NCBI RefSeq assembly: GCF_007992115.1
Contig: NZ_BJZQ01000016.1
Coordinates: 17,610 to 81,609, forward strand
Direction of reading: 5' to 3'
Length of the DNA stretch: 64,000 nt
Source of the DNA: Aeromicrobium flavum
Lineage (GTDB): Bacteria > Actinomycetota > Actinomycetes > Propionibacteriales > Nocardioidaceae
The position numbers and the translations under genes are program-made. Below the pieces are notes generated by a model. It worked only from the letters and a program-made list of their open reading frames with translations, had not been told where the DNA came from and did not search any database. Below are positions 52,456-61,112 of this stretch, one piece after another. The first letter of the stretch is position 1. Each line of letters opens with the position of its first letter.

Positions 52456-53415
52456 TCACTCGAAGTAGCGGCGCGGGTTCTTGACCAGCATCGTGTCGAT
52501 GTCGTCCTCGCTGACGCCCTTCTCCAGCAGCATCGGCAGGACGTCGTCGGGGATGTGCCGGAAGTTCCAGTTCGGCTGCATCTCCGCCTTCGCCGCGGGG
52601 TCGAAGTAGTCGATGTAGCAGGACGCGTCGTGAGCCAGCGTGATCTGCTCGACGTAGCCGCGGCGGACCAGCTCGACGATCGTGTCGACGCGCTTCTCGG
52701 TGCTGAGGTAGACGTCGAGGCCGAACCGGTCCATGCCCAGCAGCGAGCCGTTGTCGGCCACCTCGACGAGGTAGTCGATGTCGTCGGAGTCGCCCGAATG
52801 ACCCAGGACGACCTTCGTGAGGTCGGCGCCCTCCTCCTTCAGCACCTGCTGCGCCACCAGTCCCGACCGGGTGTGCGGGTTGGTGTGCACGGTGATGGGG
52901 GCACCGGTCTGGGCGCTGCTCTGGCCGACGGCGCGCATGACGCGCTCGACGCCGGGGGTCAGGCCGGGGGCCTCGATGGCGCACTTGAGGAACGCGGCGC
53001 GCACGCCGGTGTCGGCGATGCCGTCGGTGAGGTCCTTGACGAACATCTCGACCAGCGGCTCGGGCATGTCGAAGAGCTGGCCGGGCCCGCGGTGCTCGAA
53101 CTGGTGCGGGATGTCGTTGTAGGTGTACAGCCCCGTGGCCACGATGATGTTGAGGTCCGTCTGCGCGGCCACCTTCTGGATCCGCGGGATGTACCGACCC
53201 AGGCCCAGCACCGTGGGGTCGAAGATCGTGTCGATGCCGGCGGCCTTGAGGTCGTTGAGGTCGCGCACGGCGTCGGCGACCTTCTGGTCCTCGTCCCAGT
53301 CCGTGTCGTAGTTGAGCCGGTACTCCTCGCCGAGGACGAACACGTGCTCGTGGACGAGGGTGCGACCCAGCTCGCTGCTGTCGATCGGACCCCGGACGGA
53401 CTGGACGGTCGCCAT
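52456..53415 (-). CDS. phosphotriesterase-family hydrolase (PLL lactonase-like)
   Basis: 319 aa TIM-barrel amidohydrolase. Metal ligands: His22 and His24 (VHEHVF), bridging Lys in AAFLKCAIE, His in ITVHTNPHT, His in VVLGHSGDSDD and Asp in TLAHDASC. This complete set matches PTE/PLL enzymes, most of which hydrolyse lactones (often quorum-type) rather than phosphotriesters. GAAGGAG precedes the ATG and a TACGCT -10 box is at 53456-53461 on this strand. Divergent from the MDR oxidoreductase. Confidence 0.85.
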   Translation of the reverse strand: MATVQSVRGPIDSSELGRTLVHEHVFVLGEEYRLNYDTDWDEDQKVADAVRDLNDLKAAGIDTIFDPTVLGLGRYIPRIQKVAAQTDLNIIVATGLYTYNDIPHQFEHRGPGQLFDMPEPLVEMFVKDLTDGIADTGVRAAFLKCAIEAPGLTPGVERVMRAVGQSSAQTGAPITVHTNPHTRSGLVAQQVLKEEGADLTKVVLGHSGDSDDIDYLVEVADNGSLLGMDRFGLDVYLSTEKRVDTIVELVRRGYVEQITLAHDASCYIDYFDPAAKAEMQPNWNFRHIPDDVLPMLLEKGVSEDDIDTMLVKNPRRYFE

Positions 53416-53502
53416 GCGTGCTCCTTCGATGCTCGGCCGGTGTGGCCCTCGTCACAGCGTAGACCCCTCCGCTCGAAACTGAAAGTGAATTCAAGTCGGT
53501 GG

Positions 53503-53508
53503 TAACGT
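53503..53508 (+). promoter_or_regulatory. -10 box of leaderless oxidoreductase promoter
   Basis: TAACGT, 7 nt, GTG at 53516. A TGAATTCA palindrome at 53487-53494 lies between this and the divergent promoter. Confidence 0.5.
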
Positions 53509-53515
53509 GCCGAGG

Positions 53516-54517
53516 GTGACCACTACGAAGCGCATCACCCTGGCCCAGCGTCCCTCCGGCATGCCCGACGCCGACACGTGGGCGAGCGAGGAGGTCGACC
53601 TCCCCTCGCCGTCCGACGGTGAGTTCCTGGTCAAGGTCGACCACGTCTCGCTCGACCCGGCCATGCGCGGCTGGCTGAACGACGTCCGCTCGTACCTGCC
53701 CCCGGTGCAGATCGGAGAGGTCATGCGAGCCGCCGTCACCGGCACGGTCGTCGAGTCCCACCACCCCGACTTCGCCGTCGGCGACGCCGTCACCGGCACC
53801 CTCGGCGTCACCGAGTACGCGATCAGCGACGGCACCGGCGTCCAGAAGATCGACACCTCCGTCGCCGGCCCGGCCACGTGGCTCGGCGCCCTCGGCATGC
53901 CCGGCCTGACCGCCTACCACGGCCTGCACGAGGTCGGTGAGATGAAGTCCGGCGACACCGTGCTGATCTCGGCCGCCGCCGGCGCCGTCGGCAGCGTCGC
54001 TGGTCAGCTGGCCAAGGCCAAGGGCTGCACCGTCATCGGCATCGCCGGTGGCGCCGAGAAGTGCGCCTGGCTCAAGGAGATCGGCTTCGACGAGGTCATC
54101 GACTACAAGAACGAGAACGTCCTCAAGAAGCTGCGCGAGGTCGCCCCGAAGGGCATCGACGTCTACTTCGACAACGTCGGCGGCGACATCCTCGACGCCG
54201 CGCTGGCCAACCTGCGCCGCGGCGCCCGCGTCATCATCTGCGGCGCCGTCTCGACCTACAACGACGAGACCCTCGCACCCGGCCCGAAGCGCTACATGTC
54301 GCTGTTGGTGTTCCGCGCGAAGATGCAGGGCTTCCTGGTCTTCGACTACCCGGACAAGGACGCGGCGGCCATCGCCGAGATGTCGGACCTCATCTCCTCG
54401 GGCAAGCTCGTCGCCCGCGAGACGGTCGTGGAGGGCGGCGTCGAGAAGTTCGGCGACACCCTGCTGGGCCTGTTCGAGGGCCGCAACACCGGCAAGCTCG
54501 TCCTCAAGATCGCGTGA
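53516..54517 (+). CDS. NADP-dependent MDR oxidoreductase (leukotriene B4 dehydrogenase/CurA-like)
   Basis: 333 aa zinc-free medium-chain reductase. The N-terminal LAQRPSGMPDADTW and LDPAMRGWLND, the nucleotide-binding AAAGAVGSVAGQLAKAKGC and YFDNVGGDILDAAL match 2-alkenal/prostaglandin reductases. These reduce double bonds of alpha,beta-unsaturated carbonyls with NADPH. GTG 53516 is set by the leaderless -10 box. The stop overlaps the nitroreductase GTG by 4 bp. Confidence 0.88.
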   Translation: MTTTKRITLAQRPSGMPDADTWASEEVDLPSPSDGEFLVKVDHVSLDPAMRGWLNDVRSYLPPVQIGEVMRAAVTGTVVESHHPDFAVGDAVTGTLGVTEYAISDGTGVQKIDTSVAGPATWLGALGMPGLTAYHGLHEVGEMKSGDTVLISAAAGAVGSVAGQLAKAKGCTVIGIAGGAEKCAWLKEIGFDEVIDYKNENVLKKLREVAPKGIDVYFDNVGGDILDAALANLRRGARVIICGAVSTYNDETLAPGPKRYMSLLVFRAKMQGFLVFDYPDKDAAAIAEMSDLISSGKLVARETVVEGGVEKFGDTLLGLFEGRNTGKLVLKIA

Positions 54518-55251
54518 GCACGGACGACCTGGTCCAGGACCAGGACCTGCACGCCCTCGGCGAGGGGGACCGCGCGTCGCTGCGCGACCTCCTCCGGGGG
54601 CGGCGCAGCATCCGCGGCTACCGTCCCGACCCAGTGCCGCAGGGCCTGATCCGCGAGGTGCTGGCCGACGCCGTCCTGGCCCCCTCGTCGATGAACACCC
54701 AGCCGTGGAAGCTCCACGTCCTCACCGGCGACGTCCTCGACCGCATCCGCGCCGAGAACTCGCAGCTCATGCTCAGCGGCGCTCCGGTGCAGCGCGAGAT
54801 CGAGGTCGCCGAGAAGTACGAGGGCGTCCACCGCGACCGCCAGGTCGACATCGCCAAGCGCCTGTTCGCCGCCATGGGCATCGCCCGCGAGGACAACGAC
54901 GCCCGGCTCGACTGGACGATGCGCGGCTTCCGCCAGTTCGACGCGCCGGTCTCGATCGTCGTGGCGTTCGACCGCAGCCTCGAGCCGATCGGCCCGGTCG
55001 CGCACTTCGACCTCGGCGCCGTCGTCCACGCGCTCGTGCTGTCGGCGTGGTCGCACGGCCTCGGCACGGTCATCAACAGCCAGGGCATCATGCAGGCCGC
55101 CGTGGTGCGCCGCGAGGCGCAGATCCCCGACGACCAGACGATCTTCACCGCCGTGGCGATGGGCTTCCCCGATCCCGACTTCCAGGCGAACCTGGTGCGC
55201 TCGGCGCGCGAGTCCGTCGACGACGTCGCGCGCTTCGTCGGCTTCGACTGA
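54514..55251 (+). CDS. nitroreductase family FMN protein
   Basis: 245 aa. RRSIRGYRPDPVP (FMN phosphate contacts), LAPSSMNTQPWKLHVL and VVHALVLSAWSHGLGTVINSQ with the later GFPDPDF fit NfsB/FRP-type nitroreductases. Flavin-dependent NAD(P)H reduction of nitro, quinone or enone substrates. Coupled by GTGA overlap to the enone reductase, suggesting a shared detoxification role. Stops 3 bp from the convergent SDR gene. Distinct from the second nitroreductase at 62715. Confidence 0.85.
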   Translation: MSTDDLVQDQDLHALGEGDRASLRDLLRGRRSIRGYRPDPVPQGLIREVLADAVLAPSSMNTQPWKLHVLTGDVLDRIRAENSQLMLSGAPVQREIEVAEKYEGVHRDRQVDIAKRLFAAMGIAREDNDARLDWTMRGFRQFDAPVSIVVAFDRSLEPIGPVAHFDLGAVVHALVLSAWSHGLGTVINSQGIMQAAVVRREAQIPDDQTIFTAVAMGFPDPDFQANLVRSARESVDDVARFVGFD

Positions 55252-55254
55252 TCC

Positions 55255-56013
55255 TCAGACCAGCTTGCGCACGACGGACAGCGGCGCGTGCTTCATGACC
55301 TTGCCGATCGGCGCCCACGGCCACGCGGGGACGGAGGCCTCGGCGACCTCCTTCTCGATGTACTTCACCATGGCGGCGGTGCCGGTCTCGGTGTCGACCA
55401 TGAGCCGCTGCTCCTGCTCGACCTGCTCGTTCATCTCGCTGGCGATGTAGCCCGGGTAGAGCGTCGTCACCGTGATGTCGAGGCCCTTGCGGCCGAGCAG
55501 GTCGGAGCGGATGCCCTCGGCGAGGTGCGCGACGCCGGCCTTGGTGGCGGCGTAGGTCGTCATCGACGACGGCATGCCGCGCATGGCCGACACCGACGAG
55601 ATCACGACGAGATGACCGGCCTTGCGCTCGTAGAAGTGCTGCATCCCGGCCTCGCACTGCGCGAGGGCGGCGACGAAGTTGGTCATCGCGGTCTCGCGGT
55701 TGGCCTCGAACTTGCCGGTGCCGATGCGGCCACCCTTGCCCAGGCCGGCGTTGACGATCACGCGATCGAGTCCACCCAGCGCGTCGGCGGCCTCGCCGAA
55801 CACGCGGAAGACGGCGTCGTGGTCGTTGACGTCGAGCGCGTGCACCGAGACCTGGATGCCCGGGTGCGCGGCCACCAGCTCGGCCTTGAGGGCCTCGAGA
55901 CGCTCGACGCGGCGCGCCGTGATCGCGAGGTGGTGTCCGGAGGCGGCCAGGTGGCGTGCCATCCCCTCGCCCAGGCCCGAGCTGGCACCCGTGATCAGCG
56001 TGTTCCGTCGCAT
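55255..56013 (-). CDS. short-chain dehydrogenase
   Basis: 252 aa. TGASSGLGEGMARHLA cofactor loop (prefers NADP by the basic TARRVERLEAL strand), NAGLGKGG, ISSVSAMRG and the YAATKAGVAH catalytic Tyr/Lys. C-terminal AWPWAPIGKVMKHAPL is a membrane-leaning tail common in SDRs acting on lipids. GAGGAGCG precedes the ATG. Likely oxidoreductase of a long or hydrophobic alcohol/ketone. Confidence 0.85.
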   Translation of the reverse strand: MRRNTLITGASSGLGEGMARHLAASGHHLAITARRVERLEALKAELVAAHPGIQVSVHALDVNDHDAVFRVFGEAADALGGLDRVIVNAGLGKGGRIGTGKFEANRETAMTNFVAALAQCEAGMQHFYERKAGHLVVISSVSAMRGMPSSMTTYAATKAGVAHLAEGIRSDLLGRKGLDITVTTLYPGYIASEMNEQVEQEQRLMVDTETGTAAMVKYIEKEVAEASVPAWPWAPIGKVMKHAPLSVVRKLV

Positions 56014-56032
56014 GTCGCTCCTCGTGTGTGAC

Positions 56033-56701
56033 TCAGCGGAACGTGACGTCCGCCGCCGGCAGGTGACCATGATCGTTGAAGGTCAGCACCCGCGGGCCGG
56101 TGGCCCCGACCATGAGCGTCGTGACGCTGCTGTTGACCACGACGTCGTTGAGCTTCTGGAACGCCGAGTCGTCACCGGTGATGAGGTGCGAGACGACCAT
56201 CGCGATCGGCCCGCCCGACGTGAAGACCAGCACCCGGCGGCCGCGCTGCGACGCCAGCTCGACGGCCTCGGCGAACCCGGCCATGACCCGGTCGCGGAAG
56301 ACGGCGTACGGCTCGGCGAAGTCGCCCTCGCCCTTGCGCCAGACGCTGATGGCCTCGTTGAGCGCGGCCTGGAACTCCTTGGAGTTCTTCTGCAGCGCAC
56401 CGGGGTCGAACGCGGTGGCGACGGCGAGGTGGTCGTACTCGTTCCAGCGCGCGTCGACGTCGTAGCCGGACAGGCCGGGGTCGGCGTCCTCCTCCCCCAG
56501 CCCGCTGGCGTCGATCGCCGCGATGGCGGTCTGGGCGTGGCGCAGCATGCCACCCGCGATCGCGTCGGTGAAGACGGCGCCGCCGGCCTCCCAGCACGTG
56601 CCGAGGGCGGCGGACTGGCGGGTGCCGAGCTCGCTCAGCCGGTCGTAGTCGTCGGTGCCGAACGACGCCTGGCCGTGACGGACCAGGTGCAGGGTGCCCA
56701 C
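56033..56701 (-). CDS. histidine phosphatase family protein
   Basis: 222 aa. The LVRHGQASFG N-terminus holds the phosphorylated His and Arg. The second Arg/His pair is in GGMLRHAQTA and VFTSGGPIAMVVSHL. In the second region the usual catalytic His of SHG is replaced by TSGG, so activity is uncertain. Starts with GTG and lies 4 nt after the quinone reductase gene; co-transcription is likely. Confidence 0.8.
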   Translation of the reverse strand: MGTLHLVRHGQASFGTDDYDRLSELGTRQSAALGTCWEAGGAVFTDAIAGGMLRHAQTAIAAIDASGLGEEDADPGLSGYDVDARWNEYDHLAVATAFDPGALQKNSKEFQAALNEAISVWRKGEGDFAEPYAVFRDRVMAGFAEAVELASQRGRRVLVFTSGGPIAMVVSHLITGDDSAFQKLNDVVVNSSVTTLMVGATGPRVLTFNDHGHLPAADVTFR

Positions 56702-56705
56702 GCGA

Positions 56706-57677
56706 TCAGAACTCGAGGACGAGCTTGCCGGTGGCCTGCGCCCGGTCGAGCGTCAGCAGGGCGTCGGAGGCCCGCTCCAACGGGAACGACTCGCCGATGA
56801 CCGGCTTGAGCGCGCCCGAGGCGAGGTGCTTGGCCATGGCGTCCCACTGCTGCTTGATCAGGCCCGGGCGCTTCATCGCGTACGCGCCCCAGCCCACGCC
56901 GACGGCGGAGACGTTGTTGAGCAGCAGCCGGTTCGCGGCGATCTTGGGGATCTCGCCGGCCGTGAAGCCGATGACGAGGATGCGGCCGTCGTCGACGAGG
57001 CAGCGCAGGGAGTCGGTGAAGCGGTCGCCACCGGTCGGGTTGCCCACCGGGTCGACGACGATGTCGACGCCGCCGGACGCCTTGACCGCGTCCTTGAACC
57101 CCTCGGAGAGCACGTACTCGTCGGCGCCCGCCGCGACGGCGATCTCGCCCTTGGCGTCGGTCGAGGTCACGGCGATGACGCGGCCGGCGCCGAAGGCCTT
57201 GGCGACCTGGATCGACGCGGTGCCGATGCCGCCCGAGGCACCGTGCACGAGCACGCGCTCGCCCTCGGCGAGGCCGCCGCGGTTGACGAGGCCGAAGTAG
57301 GCGGTGCCGTAGTTGAACATGAACGACGCGCCCTCGGCGAAGGAGACCGAGTCGGGCAGCGCGAAGGTCAGCAGCGGGTCGGCCACGACCTGCTCGGCGA
57401 AGCCGCCGAGCATCGGCAGCGCGGCCACGCGGTCACCGGGAGCGAACCCGGAGCCGGCCGGAGCCTCGACGACGACGCCCGCGACCTCGGCGCCCGGGAC
57501 GAACGGCAGCGGCGGCTTGAGCTGGTACTGGCCACGGCTCTGCAGCAGCTCGGGGAACGCCACGCCGGCGGCCTTGACGTCGATGAGGACCTGGTCGTCG
57601 GCGCGCGCCGGGGCCTCGATGTCGACGAGTTCGACGGCCTCGGGGCCGTCCAGGGATGTGATCTGGATCGCTCGCAT
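56706..57677 (-). CDS. NADPH:quinone oxidoreductase-like MDR protein
   Basis: 323 aa. MRAIQITSLDGPEAVEL start, VPGAEVAGVVVEAP, NYGTAYFGLVNRG and HGASGGIGTASIQVAKAFGA are typical of zinc-free quinone oxidoreductases, and VVDPVGNPTGGDRF resembles the fatty-acid-linked group. Leaderless start: TAGGCT 6 nt before the ATG. A perfect CTAAGC-GCTT-GCTTAG palindrome lies right behind the box, the type of site used by TetR repressors of acyl-CoA/quinone genes, so control by a TetR protein is expected. Confidence 0.87.
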   Translation of the reverse strand: MRAIQITSLDGPEAVELVDIEAPARADDQVLIDVKAAGVAFPELLQSRGQYQLKPPLPFVPGAEVAGVVVEAPAGSGFAPGDRVAALPMLGGFAEQVVADPLLTFALPDSVSFAEGASFMFNYGTAYFGLVNRGGLAEGERVLVHGASGGIGTASIQVAKAFGAGRVIAVTSTDAKGEIAVAAGADEYVLSEGFKDAVKASGGVDIVVDPVGNPTGGDRFTDSLRCLVDDGRILVIGFTAGEIPKIAANRLLLNNVSAVGVGWGAYAMKRPGLIKQQWDAMAKHLASGALKPVIGESFPLERASDALLTLDRAQATGKLVLEF

Positions 57678-57683
57678 GCAGTG

Positions 57684-57689
57684 AGCCTA
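57684..57689 (-). promoter_or_regulatory. -10 box of leaderless quinone reductase promoter
   Basis: TAGGCT on the reverse strand, 6 nt before ATG 57677. Confidence 0.6.
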
Positions 57690-57697
57690 GCGGATGT

Positions 57698-57713
57698 CTA
57701 AGCGCTTGCTTAG
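57698..57713. promoter_or_regulatory. TetR-type operator
   Basis: CTAAGC-GCTT-GCTTAG, perfect 6-4-6 palindrome, 9 nt upstream of the quinone reductase -10 box. Confidence 0.65.
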
Positions 57714-57726
57714 CGCCTGACCCCTG

Positions 57727-57746
57727 ACATGAGGTTATCCTCATGT
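57727..57746. promoter_or_regulatory. second operator, covering the promoter of the Rossmann-fold gene
   Basis: ACATGAGG-TTAT-CCTCATGT, perfect 8-4-8 palindrome. It contains the TATCCT -10 box (57736-57741) that is 7 nt before ATG 57749, so binding would block transcription. Confidence 0.65.
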
Positions 57747-57748
57747 TC

Positions 57749-59146
57749 ATGGCGACCGGCGTACGTTTCCCCTCCGACAGCTCCACGGCCACCGCACGAC
57801 ACGTGGTGGCCGACGCGTTGCGCAAGGTCGACCCCGTCGGCGCCCACGCCGTGGAGCGCGAGACCAACTGGCGACGCGGGTACCTCACCCACTTCACGCG
57901 GCTGCTCGAGGCCGGGCTCGGCTCGTCGCAGGACGCGCTCACGATCGCCACCGAGGGACTGCGCAGCATCCACGAGCAGATGCGCTGCGGCGACGAGTCG
58001 CTCGGCGACGCCCTCAGCACACCTGCGAGCGACGTCTGGTCGACCGTCGAGATCAGCGGCACCGCGGAGCCCGAGACCGAGCTCAGCGTGCCGTACCGGG
58101 GGCGGCGACTGACCGGCTCCGAGCTCGACGCGCAGCTCGACGACTGGGTCAGCCGCGGTGTCGTCGAGCCGACCTTCTCCGACGCGATCCGCGACGTGGC
58201 GGCCCATCCGCAGTGGCTGCGCCTCGAGGGCGACACCGTCGTCGTGCTCGGCGCCGGCGCCGAGATGGGTCCGTACCGCTCGCTGCTGCGCTGGGGTGCG
58301 GACGTCGTCGCGGTCGACCTGCCCCGCAGCGACATCCAGCGACGCATCCGCGAGCAGGCGCGCGAGGGCGCCGGCCGGGTCCGGCTGCCGGTCGGCGGCA
58401 AGGAGACCGGCGCCGACCTGCTGCACCACCTGCCTGCCCTGGCCTCCTGGCTCGAGGACCTCGAGGGCCGGCTCGTCCTCGGCACCTACTGCTACGCCGA
58501 CGGGGCCACGCACGTGCGCGTGACGATGGCCGCGGACGCGATCGCCGCACGCCTCGTCGCGCAGCGGCCCGACACGGCGCTGGCCTACCTGGCCACCCCG
58601 ACCGACGTGTTCGCCGTGCCCGCGGGCGCCGTCACGACCTCGAACGAGGCCTACGAGAGCGGCCGCCGGCTGGTGCGGGCGCCGTTCCGGGCGCTCAGCC
58701 GCGGGCGACTGCTGCAGCGGAACTACCCGCCGGAGGCCGAGCTGGGGATCTGCGACGCCCTCGTGCCGCAGCAGGGCCCCAACTACGCGCTGGCCAAGCG
58801 CGTGCAGCGGTGGCGCGCCGCGGCCGCCCGCCAGGACGGCGCCACGGTGTCGCTCAACGTGGCCCCCGCGACGCGAACGGCCTCGGTCGTGAAGAACCGC
58901 GCGCTGGCCGCCGCCTACGCCGGCGCCCACCGCTTCGGCGTCGAGGTGTTCGAGCCGGCCACGAGCAACGTGCTGATGGCGGCCCTGCTGGTGCACGACC
59001 TGCGCAGCGGACGCGTGGCATCGGACGAGCCGTGGCGCGAGGAGGCCTACGCCGCCGCCCACGGCGGACTGTGGACCGCGGCCTACCACCCGCGCTCGGC
59101 GCTGGGCCTGGCCGCCGTGCTGGGACTCGCCGGCTCCCGCGGCTGA
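57749..59146 (+). CDS. conserved protein with Rossmann-like segment, unknown function
   Basis: 465 aa. ATG 57749 is chosen over ATG 57743 because TATCCT lies 7 nt upstream. An N-terminal helical region of about 140 residues is followed by VVVLGAGAEMGPYRSLLRWGADVVAVDLP, a nucleotide-binding-like beta-alpha-beta with GAGAEMG. Later blocks LVLGTYCYADGATHVRV and VPQQGPNYALAKRVQRW are strikingly ordered but unknown to me. No signal or TM. I recall similar long proteins in mycobacteria and plants without assigned function. Divergent from a quinone reductase, with two operators between them. Confidence 0.65.
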   Translation: MATGVRFPSDSSTATARHVVADALRKVDPVGAHAVERETNWRRGYLTHFTRLLEAGLGSSQDALTIATEGLRSIHEQMRCGDESLGDALSTPASDVWSTVEISGTAEPETELSVPYRGRRLTGSELDAQLDDWVSRGVVEPTFSDAIRDVAAHPQWLRLEGDTVVVLGAGAEMGPYRSLLRWGADVVAVDLPRSDIQRRIREQAREGAGRVRLPVGGKETGADLLHHLPALASWLEDLEGRLVLGTYCYADGATHVRVTMAADAIAARLVAQRPDTALAYLATPTDVFAVPAGAVTTSNEAYESGRRLVRAPFRALSRGRLLQRNYPPEAELGICDALVPQQGPNYALAKRVQRWRAAAARQDGATVSLNVAPATRTASVVKNRALAAAYAGAHRFGVEVFEPATSNVLMAALLVHDLRSGRVASDEPWREEAYAAAHGGLWTAAYHPRSALGLAAVLGLAGSRG

Positions 59147-59167
59147 CTCCCCACCCGCCCCTCCCCG

Positions 59168-59246
59168 CGAGTGGCGCACAATCGCCCGCCACTCGCCGAG
59201 TGGCGGGCCTTTCTGCGCCACTCGGCCTCCCGCTGTGCGCCACTCG
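59168..59246. repeat. family A hairpin element, copy 2
   Basis: Core 59168-59224 has the same 11-5-11-3-11-5-11 layout as 3841-3897. The paired 11-mers are identical; only the 5-nt linkers and one loop base differ. An extra TGCGCCACTCG follows at 59236-59246, a mirror image of the leading half-repeat of copy 1. Starts 22 nt after the preceding stop. Confidence 0.9.
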
Positions 59247-59264
59247 TGCCGCTCGGAGGTGCGG

Positions 59265-59270
59265 TAGAAC
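59265..59270 (+). promoter_or_regulatory. -10 box of leaderless promoter
   Basis: TAGAAC, 6 nt, ATG at 59277. Confidence 0.5.
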
Positions 59271-59276
59271 GGGGGC

Positions 59277-61112
59277 ATGAGTCGATCCCGGGTCCTGGCC
59301 GTCGCCCACGTCGCCGCCGGCACCTGGCTGCTGATCGACCTGTGGCGCGGGTGGACGCCGACCCTCATCACGATCTTCGGGCAGGCGGCGTCGACGCCCC
59401 CGGAGCTGATCGGCGCCTTCGCGCTCACCTGCCTGCTGGTGCCGGTCGTGCTGGTGCTCCGTGCGTCCCGGCTCGGACCCACGGCCCTCATCGCGTCCGT
59501 CGTCCTGGCGATCGCGGTGGCCTGCCGCGTCGCCCTGCACGTGACCGAGGGCGGCCGTCCGCACCTCGCGGTGGCGTCCGTCGGTGTCATCGCCGCCCTG
59601 ACGTGGCTGCCGCTCACCCTGCCCCGCGTGCCCGGAGCCGCCGTCACCGGCGTCGTCACCGGCGTCGCCGTCTCCGTCACGACGCATGCGGCACTCGGCA
59701 CGTGGGGCTCGGTGTGGCGCGACGACGCGTGGGCCTGGCTGCTGGTCGCCGCTCAGGCCGTGGCGTGCCTGGCCACCGCGCGCGTCGGAGACGAGCGCGG
59801 GCGGCTGGGTCGCCTGTTCGCCTGGACCCTCCTGCCCGGCCTGTTCCTCGCCGGCGTGGTCGTGGCCAACGCGGGGCGGGCCTCGGCCACGCTCGGCGTG
59901 CTCGGGCTCGCCGCCGTGGCGTTCGGCGCCACGGTCGCGGTCGCTGCGACGCTCGTGCCGGCGCGACGCTGGTCGGCGGTCGCGGCGGCCGTCGTGCTCG
60001 TCGCCGCCGTCGCCGCCTCCGCGGTGGTCACCGACGGCGACGGAGTCCTGCCGTGGTGGTCGGTCGTCGCCTTCGTCGTGGGGATGCCCGCGCTCGCCCA
60101 CCTGTGGCGCGCGGCCGACCACGGCGACCGCGGCACACCCCTCGTCCTCTCGCTGGGCGGACCCGTCTGGGGTGCGCTGCTCTTCGCCTACTACGCGGGC
60201 TACGACCTGGGGTATCGCGCCGACTGGCTGCTGGTCGTCGTGGCGGCGGTCATCGGCCTCGTCGGAGCCACCTCGCCGCCGACCTCCGGGTCCGCGGCCC
60301 GCCCGGCCGTCCTCGTCGGGATCGCGGGTGCCGCGGTGGTCGCCGGCACGCTGGCTCTGGCCGGACCGATGGTGACCATCCGGCCACTCGGGACCGAGCC
60401 GGCGGACGATCTGCAGGTGCGGGTCGCCGCGTACAACCTGCGGATGGGATACGGCATGGACGGCGTGTTCCGGCCGCGCGACGTCGCGTCCGTGCTGGCG
60501 TCGGCAGACGTCGCCCTGATCAGCGAGGTCGACCGCGGCTGGTTCCTCAACGGCGGGCAGGACCAGCTGGCGATCCTCGAGCGGCTCACCGGGCGCACCG
60601 CGTGGTTCGGCGCCGCCGCCGACCCGGTGTGGGGCGACGCCGTGCTGCTGGACGTCGACGGCGGCGAGGTGCGACGCCACCAACTGCCCTCTCACGGCGC
60701 CGTCACCGGGGCGCAGGCGATCGCGGTGCGGCGTGACGTGCGGTGGTCGTCCACGTGGCTCGTCTCGACACACCTCCAGCCGGCCGATGGCGACGAGGGC
60801 GTCACGGCGCAGGCCGCCGACCTCGCGGACTGGGTGCGCACGCTCGGCGGCGAGGTCATCCTGGGTGGCGACTTCAACATGCAGGAGGGCAGCGCCGGCC
60901 ATGCCACGGTGACGTCACTGGGTCTGCTCGACGCCGCCCCGCGGGGCATGGCGACCAGCCCGGCGGACCGCCCGGAGCGACGGATCGACTACCTCTTCTC
61001 CAGCCCCACGCTGAGAGCCGTCGACGTGGACGTGCCCCGGTTGCAGGCCTCGGACCACCTTCCGGTGATCGCGACCTTCGCGCTGGCGGCGATCGACACC
61101 GTCACTCAGTGA
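59277..61112 (+). CDS. polytopic membrane protein with C-terminal endonuclease/exonuclease/phosphatase domain
   Basis: 611 aa. About ten TM helices in residues 1-365, then a cytoplasmic- or outward-facing EEP domain (about 375-605). Its motifs are VAAYNLRMGYG, ALISEVDRGW (Glu metal ligand), VSTHLQP, ILGGDFNMQEG (Asp/Asn) and ASDHLPVIATF (Asp-His). The catalytic set is complete. EEP domains cut phosphodiesters in DNA, RNA or lipids; membrane fusion favours a lipid or envelope substrate (inference). Convergent with the enoyl-CoA hydratase gene, with a 7-bp overlap of 3' ends. Confidence 0.8.
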   Translation: MSRSRVLAVAHVAAGTWLLIDLWRGWTPTLITIFGQAASTPPELIGAFALTCLLVPVVLVLRASRLGPTALIASVVLAIAVACRVALHVTEGGRPHLAVASVGVIAALTWLPLTLPRVPGAAVTGVVTGVAVSVTTHAALGTWGSVWRDDAWAWLLVAAQAVACLATARVGDERGRLGRLFAWTLLPGLFLAGVVVANAGRASATLGVLGLAAVAFGATVAVAATLVPARRWSAVAAAVVLVAAVAASAVVTDGDGVLPWWSVVAFVVGMPALAHLWRAADHGDRGTPLVLSLGGPVWGALLFAYYAGYDLGYRADWLLVVVAAVIGLVGATSPPTSGSAARPAVLVGIAGAAVVAGTLALAGPMVTIRPLGTEPADDLQVRVAAYNLRMGYGMDGVFRPRDVASVLASADVALISEVDRGWFLNGGQDQLAILERLTGRTAWFGAAADPVWGDAVLLDVDGGEVRRHQLPSHGAVTGAQAIAVRRDVRWSSTWLVSTHLQPADGDEGVTAQAADLADWVRTLGGEVILGGDFNMQEGSAGHATVTSLGLLDAAPRGMATSPADRPERRIDYLFSSPTLRAVDVDVPRLQASDHLPVIATFALAAIDTVTQ

